The notes under the pieces: model-generated | What the model saw: only the letters and a program-made list of their open reading frames with translations | Told to the model about the DNA's origin: nothing | Database searches by the model: none | Made by a program: the position numbers and the translations under genes | Shown here: in pieces, positions 7,955-13,806 of the stretch | How positions within the stretch are numbered: position 1 is the first letter of the stretch | Layout of the letters: each line of letters begins with the position of its first letter | NCBI GenBank assembly: GCA_003559585.1 | Contig: PWKX01000151.1 | Coordinates: 1-16,139, forward strand | Direction of reading: 5' to 3' | DNA length: 16,139 nucleotides | DNA from: Mollicutes bacterium | Lineage (GTDB): Bacteria > Bacillota_I > Bacilli_A > Izemoplasmatales > Izemoplasmataceae

Positions 7955-8653
7955 TTAATCTTGCCCGTAATACTTATTTTTACCATGTTTGCGGTAAAAA
8001 TGTTTTTGGTGAAGCTTCTCATCCATTTTCAATGGCGTTTGCCTTAATTGCATCGTATGATAGGCCATCTCAGCCAGTGTTTCTAATACGACGGCATTAT
8101 GAACCGCTTTTTTCGTGGTTTCACCCCAAGTAAAGGGTCCGTGTTCGTTTACAAGTATCGCTGGTGAGTGTAGCGGTTCTATTCTGTGTTTTTCAATATG
8201 CTCTGTGATGACTTTCCCGGTGTTTAACTCATAATCGCTTTCGATTTCTGCGGGTGTCATCGGTCTAGTCAGTGGCACGGCTTCTTTAAAATAATCAGCG
8301 TGTGTCGTGCCAAGCGGTGGGATACTTTGTTGCGCTTGGGCGAAGATCGTCGCCCATTTAGAATGGGTATGAACCACCGATTTAACGCCTTTAAACGCTT
8401 TATAGATTTCTAAATGTGTTAACGTATCACTGCTTGGTTTTAACGCGCCTTCAATCACGTTGCCTTGTAAATCAACAACCACCATATCTTCAGGTTTCAT
8501 CGTCTCATAAGCAACCCCTGATGGTTTGATGACCACATAGCCGCTATCTTCATCATAAGCGCTCACATTGCCCCACGTATAGATGACTAATTTTTCTTCT
8601 TTTAAAGACATATTGGCTTTATAAACTTCTTTTTTTAAGGCATCAAGCATCAT
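7955..8653 (-). CDS. araD: L-ribulose-5-phosphate 4-epimerase
   Basis: This enzyme converts L-ribulose 5-phosphate to D-xylulose 5-phosphate, the last step of the pathway. The product has 232 residues, nearly identical in length to the E. coli enzyme (231). The class II aldolase fold landmarks align residue for residue with E. coli AraD: zinc ligands H95 and H97 (VVHTHSKW) and H171 (NEHGPFTWG), D76, the catalytic D120 (THADYF), and H218 and Y229 near the C-terminus. The start overlaps the araA stop as ATGA (8650-8653), with AAAGGA 8 bases upstream, so the two genes are translationally coupled. No missing residues were found. A related epimerase (UlaF or SgbE) is unlikely next to araA and araB. 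Confidence 0.96.
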   Translation of the reverse strand: MMLDALKKEVYKANMSLKEEKLVIYTWGNVSAYDEDSGYVVIKPSGVAYETMKPEDMVVVDLQGNVIEGALKPSSDTLTHLEIYKAFKGVKSVVHTHSKWATIFAQAQQSIPPLGTTHADYFKEAVPLTRPMTPAEIESDYELNTGKVITEHIEKHRIEPLHSPAILVNEHGPFTWGETTKKAVHNAVVLETLAEMAYHTMQLRQTPLKMDEKLHQKHFYRKHGKNKYYGQD

Positions 8654-10134
8654 TGACCAAATCCTTTAAGTCTATAATAGACATCTTGCATGTTCATGGT
8701 TTGTTTAAGTGTGTTAACATCTGTATCTTGATTGATATGAACAAACTCAATGTCCATCATTTCTGCAAAGTTTCTTAATACCTCAGCATCTAGATCATAA
8801 CTCATCACCGTGTGGTGTGCACCACCCGCATGAATCCAACTTTCTGTGGCTGTTGAGAAATTTGGCTTAAGTTTCCACATTGCCGCTGCCACTGGTAAAT
8901 TCGGCATAGACTTAAATGGGGTTAAAGCCTCACAATCAGAGACAATCATTCTAAAGCGTCCCCCTAAATCCACAATCGATACTTGTACAGCCTTGCCTTC
9001 TTTGGCTTCAAACACAGCACGCGCTGGGTCTTCTTTTCCGCCAATACCAAGCGGTTCAACTTTAATCTTAGGTTTGTTAGAAGCAATGCTAGGGCAGATT
9101 TCAAGCATGTGTGAACCTAACACATATCCCTCACCATTCTCAAAGTGATAGGTATAATCTTCCATAAATGAACTGCCTTTACCACCACCATTAGCCATCA
9201 GCTTAATGATTCTTAACAAAGCACTCGTTTTCCAATCACCTTCGGCTGCAAATCCGTAGCCTTCAGCCATTAAATCTTGCGCCGCAAGACCAGGTAATTG
9301 TCTTAATCCATGTAAGTCTTCAAAGGTTGTGGTAAACCCTTTTGCACCGTGTTCTCTTAATAGATGTCGGATTGCAATTTGTAGTTTCGCTTGATACTCA
9401 ACCGCTTCAATGTTTTCGGTATCTATCTCATAGCGTTTCTTGTATTTATCCATTTGTTCACGCAGTTCATTTTGTGTCACAGCTTTCACACGATTGGCAA
9501 TTTCTCCTGAACCAAACGTATTCACACTCCATCCAAACATCATTTCAGCTGAAACTTTATCGCCTTCAGTAACCGCAACATTACGCATGTTATCTCCAAT
9601 ACGAATGATGTTTAAATGCTTAGATTCTAACACACCCGCTGCGCTTCTTGTCCATTTTCGAATTTTTTCTAAAACAGATTCATCTTTATAATACCCACTA
9701 ACCACTTTTCGTGCTGTCTTCATTCTTGTATGAATATGACCATGTTCTCGATCACCGTGTGCTGCTTGATTGAGATTCATAAAATCCATGTCAATCTCAT
9801 CCCAAGGAATCGTTTCATTAAACTGTGTATGTAGATGTAGCATCGGTTTTTGCATTTGTTTTAACCCTCTGATCCACATCTTAGAAGGACTAAATGTATG
9901 CATCCAAGTGATGACACCGGCTACTTCATCATTGTGATTGGCTTCTTTAAATAACGCTTCAATTTCATCTGATGTTTTTAGTAATGTTTTAAAGCTGACC
10001 TCAGCAAAAGGTTGAACGGCTTTTGATAAGGTTTTTGCCATGGTTTTACCACGTTGTTCGATCGTTTCAAAAATGTCACTGCCATAGAGATGTTGTGTTC
10101 CTATGACCAACCAAAATTGATATCTCTTCATCAT
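8650..10134 (-). CDS. araA: L-arabinose isomerase
   Basis: This enzyme converts L-arabinose to L-ribulose in the cytoplasm, using Mn2+. The product has 494 residues, the usual length. The opening YQFWLVIGTQHLYG is diagnostic. Metal and catalytic residues are in place: E298 (AAEGDWK), E325 (SFMEDYTYHF), H342 (GSHMLEICPS) and H440/H441 (GGAHHTV). Two ATG codons stand in tandem at 10134 and 10131; the ribosome site AGGG overlaps the araB stop and its spacing suits the second better, so the true start may be 10131. It lies 5 bases after araB and ends in TGA overlapping araD by 4 bases. Confidence 0.97.
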   Translation of the reverse strand: MMKRYQFWLVIGTQHLYGSDIFETIEQRGKTMAKTLSKAVQPFAEVSFKTLLKTSDEIEALFKEANHNDEVAGVITWMHTFSPSKMWIRGLKQMQKPMLHLHTQFNETIPWDEIDMDFMNLNQAAHGDREHGHIHTRMKTARKVVSGYYKDESVLEKIRKWTRSAAGVLESKHLNIIRIGDNMRNVAVTEGDKVSAEMMFGWSVNTFGSGEIANRVKAVTQNELREQMDKYKKRYEIDTENIEAVEYQAKLQIAIRHLLREHGAKGFTTTFEDLHGLRQLPGLAAQDLMAEGYGFAAEGDWKTSALLRIIKLMANGGGKGSSFMEDYTYHFENGEGYVLGSHMLEICPSIASNKPKIKVEPLGIGGKEDPARAVFEAKEGKAVQVSIVDLGGRFRMIVSDCEALTPFKSMPNLPVAAAMWKLKPNFSTATESWIHAGGAHHTVMSYDLDAEVLRNFAEMMDIEFVHINQDTDVNTLKQTMNMQDVYYRLKGFGQ

Positions 10135-10139
10135 TGTCC

Positions 10140-11789
10140 CTAACCTTTCAACCGTTTTAAGCGTTTCATGACATCGTTATCGCCACGTCCAAAGTAATCA
10201 TGTAACACTTTAAATTCATCATATATTTTTTGATATTTTTTTACATTTTCAGGGTTCGGTTTTACGGTTTCTTCTTTGACTTTCGCCATTTTCTCAGTGG
10301 CTTCCTTAATCGATTTATGACCGTCTTTGGCAACCACGCTAGCAAACATCGCGGCACCTAAGGCTGAGGTGTGTTCTGAATCAGCAATTTTAATCTCAAT
10401 GTTTAATACATCGGCATAAATCTGAAGCAGCATTTTATTTTTGTTCGGTAACCCACCACTCACATATATCTCATCAATCGGCACACCGTGTGCTTTGTAG
10501 TTATCAATGATGATCCGTTTACCAAAAGCCGTTGATTCAATTAAAGCGCGATATATTTCATATGGTTTGGTGTTTAAATTCATACCAAGCATCATGCCTT
10601 GAACGTCCGCATCCACTAAAATTGAGCGGTTACCGCCAAACCAATCTAAGGCGAGTAAACCGGATTCACCAATCTTAAGTTTGCTTGCTTCTTGTTCTAA
10701 GTAAGCATGAATATCAAGACCCGCTGAAGTCGCTTCTTTTCTTGTGTTTTCACCAATGTAATCATCGACGAACCAAGCAAAAATATCGCCAACGGCAGAT
10801 TGTCCTGATTCATATGCATAAAAGCCAGGTACGCTTCCGTTTTTAACCACACCACACATACCAGGTACCATGGTTTCTTTATCACCAAGTAAAATATCAC
10901 ACGTACTTGTACCCATAATCATCAACATTTGCCCAGCTTTATTTAGTCCCGCTGCGGGTGGTGAGACGTGCGCATCAACATTACCTGCTGCAACGACTGT
11001 GTTCTCACTTAACCCAAGAATCTCAGCCCACTTTGGCGTTAATGAACCTGCCTTTTGGCCGACATCAATGATATCGCCTTTGATTTTCTCATCAATGATA
11101 TTTTCCATCCTTGGGTCTAGCTTTTTAAAGAAATCTTTAGAAGGAAATCCTTTTTCATGATGATACATTGCTTTATATCCTAATGTACATGAATTGCGCA
11201 CAACATGATCAGTCATTTGTGATGTGACCCAATCTGTGGCCTCTAAAAAATTATCAACGTTTTGATAAAGCTCATAATCTTCTTTTAATACTTGCATGAT
11301 TTTAGGAAAAAGCCACTCGCTTGAAATTTTACCGCCATAGCGGTTAATCCAATCGGTTTTTTCTTCATGCGCTAGGGCATTCAACTCATCAGCATATTTT
11401 TGCGCAGCATGATGTTTCCAAAGTTTTACCCAAGCGTGTTTATTATTACGATGGTTTTCATTAAATGATAATGGTTGGTTGTGTTCATCAACCGGCACAA
11501 CCGTGCACGCAGTAAAGTCGATTGATAAGCCTATCACATCTTGTTTTTGAATAGCGCTTTCTTTCATTACCGCTGGTATGGTTCGTTTTAAAACTTCAAG
11601 ATAATCATTAGGATCTTGAAGTGCATAATCATGTGGTAAGGGGGCATCATCACCAGGAAGATGGTCAGTAATGACGGCGTTTTTATACGCGTGAACACTA
11701 CTTGCTTTAACCGATCCATCAGAGATATCAACTAAGACAGCTCTACCTGAGAGAGTTCCAAAATTGATGCCGATGGTATATTTTGACAT
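10140..11789 (-). CDS. araB: L-ribulokinase
   Basis: This ATP-dependent kinase makes L-ribulose 5-phosphate from L-ribulose. The product has 549 residues, within the usual range. FGGY-kinase features are all present: the N-terminal phosphate loop (IGINFGTLSGRAVLVD), IDFTACTVVPVD (90-101), the ribulokinase signature KLWKHHAAQ (122-130), catalytic base D272 in GNVDAHVS, MGTSTC for nucleotide binding, and the C-terminal VSGGLPNKNKMLLQIYADVL. It is the first gene of the operon. The ribosome site (GGGCGTGA, imperfect) lies 4 bases before the ATG. Upstream is a promoter with an embedded operator and cre-like sites. Confidence 0.97.
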   Translation of the reverse strand: MSKYTIGINFGTLSGRAVLVDISDGSVKASSVHAYKNAVITDHLPGDDAPLPHDYALQDPNDYLEVLKRTIPAVMKESAIQKQDVIGLSIDFTACTVVPVDEHNQPLSFNENHRNNKHAWVKLWKHHAAQKYADELNALAHEEKTDWINRYGGKISSEWLFPKIMQVLKEDYELYQNVDNFLEATDWVTSQMTDHVVRNSCTLGYKAMYHHEKGFPSKDFFKKLDPRMENIIDEKIKGDIIDVGQKAGSLTPKWAEILGLSENTVVAAGNVDAHVSPPAAGLNKAGQMLMIMGTSTCDILLGDKETMVPGMCGVVKNGSVPGFYAYESGQSAVGDIFAWFVDDYIGENTRKEATSAGLDIHAYLEQEASKLKIGESGLLALDWFGGNRSILVDADVQGMMLGMNLNTKPYEIYRALIESTAFGKRIIIDNYKAHGVPIDEIYVSGGLPNKNKMLLQIYADVLNIEIKIADSEHTSALGAAMFASVVAKDGHKSIKEATEKMAKVKEETVKPNPENVKKYQKIYDEFKVLHDYFGRGDNDVMKRLKRLKG

Positions 11790-11807
11790 ATTATCACGCC
11801 CATTTCT

Positions 11808-11821
11808 TGTAAATGCTTACA
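11808..11821. promoter_or_regulatory. cre-like site at the araB transcription start
   Basis: TGTAAATGCTTACA matches the CcpA-site consensus TGWNANCGNTNWCA with one mismatch, in the central CG. It overlaps the position where transcription should begin (about 11820), a common site for catabolite repression. No CcpA gene is in the window. Confidence 0.45.
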
Positions 11822-11826
11822 CAAAA

Positions 11827-11855
11827 ATATTACCATATGTTTACTAAACTTTCAA
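11827..11855 (-). promoter_or_regulatory. Promoter of the araBAD-importer operon
   Basis: On the minus strand -35 TTGAAA (11850-11855) and -10 TAATAT (11827-11832) are separated by exactly 17 bases, with an extended -10 TGG just before the -10 box. The first 11 bases of the spacer are the operator at 11839-11849. Predicted start of transcription is about 11820, leaving a leader of about 30 bases before araB. Confidence 0.82.
11839..11849. promoter_or_regulatory. Operator in the araB promoter (perfect 11-base palindrome)
   Basis: GTTTACTAAAC is a perfect palindrome around a single central base (11844) and fills the -35 end of the promoter spacer. The same element, in the same promoter position, precedes the LacI regulator at 3889-3899. 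Confidence 0.72.
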
Positions 11856-11869
11856 ACATAAATAAATAA

Positions 11870-11880
11870 TTTTACTAAAA
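11870..11880. promoter_or_regulatory. Second operator copy upstream of the araB promoter
   Basis: TTTTACTAAAA is also a perfect odd-centred palindrome (centre 11875), exactly 31 bp, close to three helical turns, from the centre of the first. This places both on the same DNA face and could allow cooperative binding. Confidence 0.6.
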
Positions 11881-11892
11881 CTGCATTGGTTA

Positions 11893-11906
11893 TGGTACCG
11901 TTTACA
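11893..11906. promoter_or_regulatory. Second cre-like site upstream of araB
   Basis: TGGTACCGTTTACA fits the cre pattern with an intact central CG and one mismatch (G at the first W position). It lies about 75 bases upstream of the predicted transcription start. Binding by a CcpA homologue is a possibility, not shown. Confidence 0.4.
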
Positions 11907-11998
11907 ATCTAACGTGGTTAAAAAATTGAAAATAATATAACTATTTTTACGTCGTCTATAACCGCTATTTAAAGACCTTTAAAATGTTTTGTTTTACT

Positions 11999-12028
11999 AG
12001 ATTAGAAAACACAGAAAATCAGTGTCAA
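11999..12028 (-). promoter_or_regulatory. Possible second, upstream promoter toward araB
   Basis: A perfect -35 TTGACA (12023-12028) is followed after 18 bases by TAATCT (11999-12004), a poor -10 box. A half-match to the ara operator (GTTTTACTA, 11991-11999) abuts it. Weak evidence. Confidence 0.3.
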
Positions 12029-12098
12029 GATATTTATAAAATAAATAATGAAAAACGCCGTTCATAGAAGTCGATAAACCATGAACATTTTGCATAAT

Positions 12099-12109
12099 GT
12101 TTACTAAAT
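12099..12109. promoter_or_regulatory. Distant operator-like copy
   Basis: GTTTACTAAAT matches the araB operator at 10 of 11 positions, and on the minus strand TTTAGTAAACAT continues the match into the adjacent promoter sequence. The boxes around it (GATAAA, CAAAAT) are poor, so this may be an auxiliary operator or the remnant of a duplicated promoter. Its centre is 260 bp from the main operator. Confidence 0.45.
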
Positions 12110-12154
12110 TTATCGCGGTGGCCAAAACCGGGCTTGCCCTTCTTATTTAAGCAT

Positions 12155-12180
12155 AAAAAAATACATGCCAAACGGCATGC
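12155..12180 (-). terminator. Terminator of RNA unit 1
   Basis: On the minus strand, arms GCATGCC and GGCATGT (closing pair G-U) enclose GTTT and are followed, after one A, by seven T (12155-12161). The wobble pair works only on the minus strand, which gives the direction. Confidence 0.8.
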
Positions 12181-12311
12181 ATGATAGATTACAAGGTGTG
12201 ACAATCGTGGCACTTAGACTCATGTTGAAAGGGAAACCGAATTGGGATTAACATGCTTGCATGTCGGATTCGGTGGAAGGGGAAATCTAAGTCATTACCA
12301 CAATTGCCACA
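12155..12311 (-). ncRNA. Predicted structured small RNA, unit 1
   Basis: A transcript of about 155 bases is bounded by a promoter (12318-12346) and an intrinsic terminator (12155-12180). Its first 16 bases (12296-12311) pair with 12197-12212 without a gap: 13 Watson-Crick pairs and three G-U pairs. After a 4-base bulge, 9 more pairs follow (12283-12291 with 12213-12221). A CU-rich internal loop (CCCCTTCCA opposite a 15-base strand with TTTCCCTTTC) leads to a 6-bp helix (CCGAAT/ATTCGG) and an apical hairpin (ACATG/CATGT). G-U pairs in the long helix and the lack of any proper start codon favour RNA over protein. I do not recognise a known RNA family; the rod with an internal bubble recalls 6S RNA only in outline. 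Confidence 0.6.
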
Positions 12312-12317
12312 ATAAAT

Positions 12318-12346
12318 ATCATACCCCCTTATTACATGAAATACAA
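12318..12346 (-). promoter_or_regulatory. Promoter of RNA unit 1
   Basis: The -10 box is TATGAT (12318-12323, one mismatch) and the -35 position, 17 bases upstream, has TTGTAT (12341-12346, three of six). The -10 box and the two bases after it are identical in unit 2. The predicted start is about 12311, the first base of the long helix. Confidence 0.5.
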
Positions 12347-12394
12347 GGGGTTAATTAAAATAATTATATTTTTTTATGATTGTTTTCAATCCAT

Positions 12395-12419
12395 AAAAAA
12401 ACGCCGCAAAATGCAGCGT
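12395..12419 (-). terminator. Terminator of RNA unit 2
   Basis: On the minus strand, arms ACGCTGCA and TGCGGCGT (one U-G pair) enclose TTT and are followed directly by a T run (12395-12401). It is also the first clear terminator downstream of the DUF2804 gene, so it may end read-through from that operon. Confidence 0.82.
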
Positions 12420-12608
12420 ATTTATACAAGGAGTAATGATTGTGGGTTTGTTAGGGGAGTGCAATAACTGGGCTACACAATAAACAGGGGATGTCGGAAT
12501 GTGCGTTATTGCTTATTTGTTAGGAAACTCGGGGACTGACTATCTATTTAAGGAAACTCCTTTAAGATATTGATCTGAGTCTTCATAGGGGACCCCACAA
12601 TCATCACA
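12395..12608 (-). ncRNA. Predicted structured small RNA, unit 2
   Basis: A transcript of about 215 bases lies between a promoter (12615-12643) and a terminator (12395-12419). Its ends close through 14 consecutive pairs, one of them G-U (12594-12607 with 12433-12446). Inside are two further hairpins: GCAATAAC/GTTATTGC around 12461-12512 with an inner CACA/TGTG, and a helix from TATCT/AGATA with AAGGA/TCCTT at its tip near 12541-12570. Four UCCCC motifs are present (12588-12592, 12531-12535, 12487-12491, 12454-12458). Its start (TATGATATT, then GATTGTGG) and its end (CCACAATCATTACTCC, then TTGTA) align with those of unit 1, so the two look like diverged copies. No start codon opens a sensible protein. 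Function unknown. Confidence 0.6.
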
Positions 12609-12614
12609 GTTAAT

Positions 12615-12643
12615 ATCATACCCAATTATAGGTCATTTGTGAA
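12615..12643 (-). promoter_or_regulatory. Promoter of RNA unit 2
   Basis: -35 TTCACA (12638-12643, five of six) and -10 TATGAT (12615-12620, five of six) are separated by exactly 17 bases. A second box TATAAT (12625-12630) lies 10 bases upstream and may act as an alternative -10. The predicted start at about 12608 coincides with the beginning of the closing helix. Confidence 0.65.
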
Positions 12644-12765
12644 TAGAAAATTAAATCTTTTTTTTTATAAAATTAATAATAGTTTATTAAAATGATTCCC
12701 CCTAAAAAGTCCTAATTTTCTATGGTTGTCTTTAATAGTGGGTTATTAGCCATTTTATATGATTG
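12644..12765. other. AT-rich spacer downstream of the DUF2804 gene
   Basis: This stretch has A/T runs (for example 12657-12665) and a weak inverted repeat (TAATA/TATTA near 12733-12747) with no T tract after it on the minus strand. I see no clear terminator for the upstream operon, and no gene. Confidence 0.4.
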
Positions 12766-13794
12766 TTACCAGCGGTTTTTAAACACTTCTGCAAAACCCG
12801 GTAAATGTTTAAAGTGCAAAATTTCTCCACCATCTAGCGTGACACTTCCGGTGTAATGACCAAACACTTGGTTTTGACAACTTTTTAAAACGAGTAAGTT
12901 GGTGTTATCTTTTCTCAGAAGTACTGGTTTAAAGATAACTTTAAGTCTTTGGTCCTCTGTTTGATATTCCCATTCTTTCATGTATTCTAATTTACCACGT
13001 TGGTTTTTTGGGATGTTGAATGTTCCGCGATCAAGTTTATGCGCTTTACCATCTACAAAAAACATGTCTTCACTCGCGTTTTTTTGATTTCCAAAGCCGT
13101 GGCCAATGTTCAACGCTAATAAGCGGTTGTTTTGATACCCTTGAGCAGCACCCCAATACCAATTTGATTTATATGGCCACACACCACGGCCAAAATCAAT
13201 CATCGCTAGGGCATCATCAGCTAAGGTGTAGGTTTTTTCATGAAGCGTGAGTGTTCCTTTAGCACGCATGCCTAAGATTTTTTGGTTATAGTAAAAATGT
13301 GTTGGTTTGCTATCAAATGGCACAGCCATCACCATGCTATCATGAGGTAGTTTATCAAGCGTGATATCGCATTTAAATTCGTGACCATTGGTAAAATGTG
13401 GCCAATAAACTTTAATTGTTTTGACTTGTTTATCATATTTTATATGCATGCCAATCGATTTTTTTGCAATGGTGATTTCACCTGTTTCAGTTGAACAAGG
13501 CATATTGAAATCACCCTTACTCATAAACACTGTTTTTTGCTTACTATGAACTGTATGTGCTTTAAAATCCATCACAGTCACACTAAGTAAACCCATATAC
13601 CCGTTATCAGCGATTACAATGCCGATGCCGTAATGATAAGTCTGAATATATAGATAGTCCCATTCTTTTATTCTAAGGGCACTAGCATGAATTTGAGGAC
13701 GGTTATAGGCTTTCACAAGCTCGTATGCAAACCCTGCCTCTTTTAAATGGCCTTTTTTATCTAGTAGAGGTCCTTTTGAGAGTTTCTTTTGCAT
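12766..13794 (-). CDS. DUF2804 family protein, function unknown
   Basis: The product has 342 residues from the ATG at 13794; a GTG one codon earlier is possible. The ribosome site AAGGAG lies 8 bases before the ATG and overlaps the iadA stop codon. Family landmarks are the opening GPLLDKKGHLKEAGFAYELVKAYNR, then IKEWDYLYIQTYHYGIGIVIADNGYMG, DFGRGVWPYKSNWYWGAAQG and the C-terminal FGHYTGSVTLDGGEILHFKHLPGFAEVFKNRW. It is strand-rich with many W, Y and G, no signal peptide and no membrane segment; the fold looks lipocalin-like, which is a guess from composition. It lies 12 bases after iadA in the same operon. The biochemical role of this family is not known to me. Confidence 0.85.
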   Translation of the reverse strand: MQKKLSKGPLLDKKGHLKEAGFAYELVKAYNRPQIHASALRIKEWDYLYIQTYHYGIGIVIADNGYMGLLSVTVMDFKAHTVHSKQKTVFMSKGDFNMPCSTETGEITIAKKSIGMHIKYDKQVKTIKVYWPHFTNGHEFKCDITLDKLPHDSMVMAVPFDSKPTHFYYNQKILGMRAKGTLTLHEKTYTLADDALAMIDFGRGVWPYKSNWYWGAAQGYQNNRLLALNIGHGFGNQKNASEDMFFVDGKAHKLDRGTFNIPKNQRGKLEYMKEWEYQTEDQRLKVIFKPVLLRKDNTNLLVLKSCQNQVFGHYTGSVTLDGGEILHFKHLPGFAEVFKNRW

Positions 13795-13806
13795 CACAAT
13801 CTCTCC

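Larger units (their letters stand above)
11907..12153. other. Intergenic stretch upstream of the ara control region
   Basis: No convincing gene is seen here apart from the weak upstream promoter and the distant operator copy listed separately. An inverted repeat (GTTCAT 12060-12065, ATGAAC 12081-12086) is followed on the minus strand by GGCG and five T, which might be a weak terminator. A local GC-rich patch at 12115-12139 (GGGC-TT-GCCC and neighbours) looks different in base use from its surroundings and is unexplained. Confidence 0.35.

Noticed and set aside
12042..12165. A minus-strand open frame rich in K, R, F and H, without a start codon, from the terminator of unit 1 into the ara control region.
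   Set aside because: It has no start codon or ribosome site, begins inside a terminator and contains the operator-like site; no family resemblance was seen.
12189..12317. A 42-codon minus-strand frame with two C-x-x-C pairs (YCGNCGND and KCHDCHTL), resembling a small zinc-ribbon protein, ending 8 bases before a terminator.
   Set aside because: It has no ATG, GTG or TTG start in frame. Only an ATT would fit the AAGGGGG upstream, and the predicted transcript begins after that ATT. The same bases form a long helix with G-U pairs, and the copy at 12540-12614 keeps the promoter and helix but not the reading frame. The RNA reading explains more, but a small protein with an unusual start is not fully excluded.
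12461..12512. The inverted repeat GCAATAAC/GTTATTGC as an insertion-sequence or attachment-site relic.
   Set aside because: It is nested within the closing helix of RNA unit 2; there is no transposase, target duplication or second copy.
12540..12614. A 24-codon minus-strand frame starting like the one above (C-D-D-C-G) in unit 2.
   Set aside because: It lacks a start codon and a ribosome site, has only one cysteine pair, and stops early. The similarity to the other frame lies in the -10 box and helix arm.
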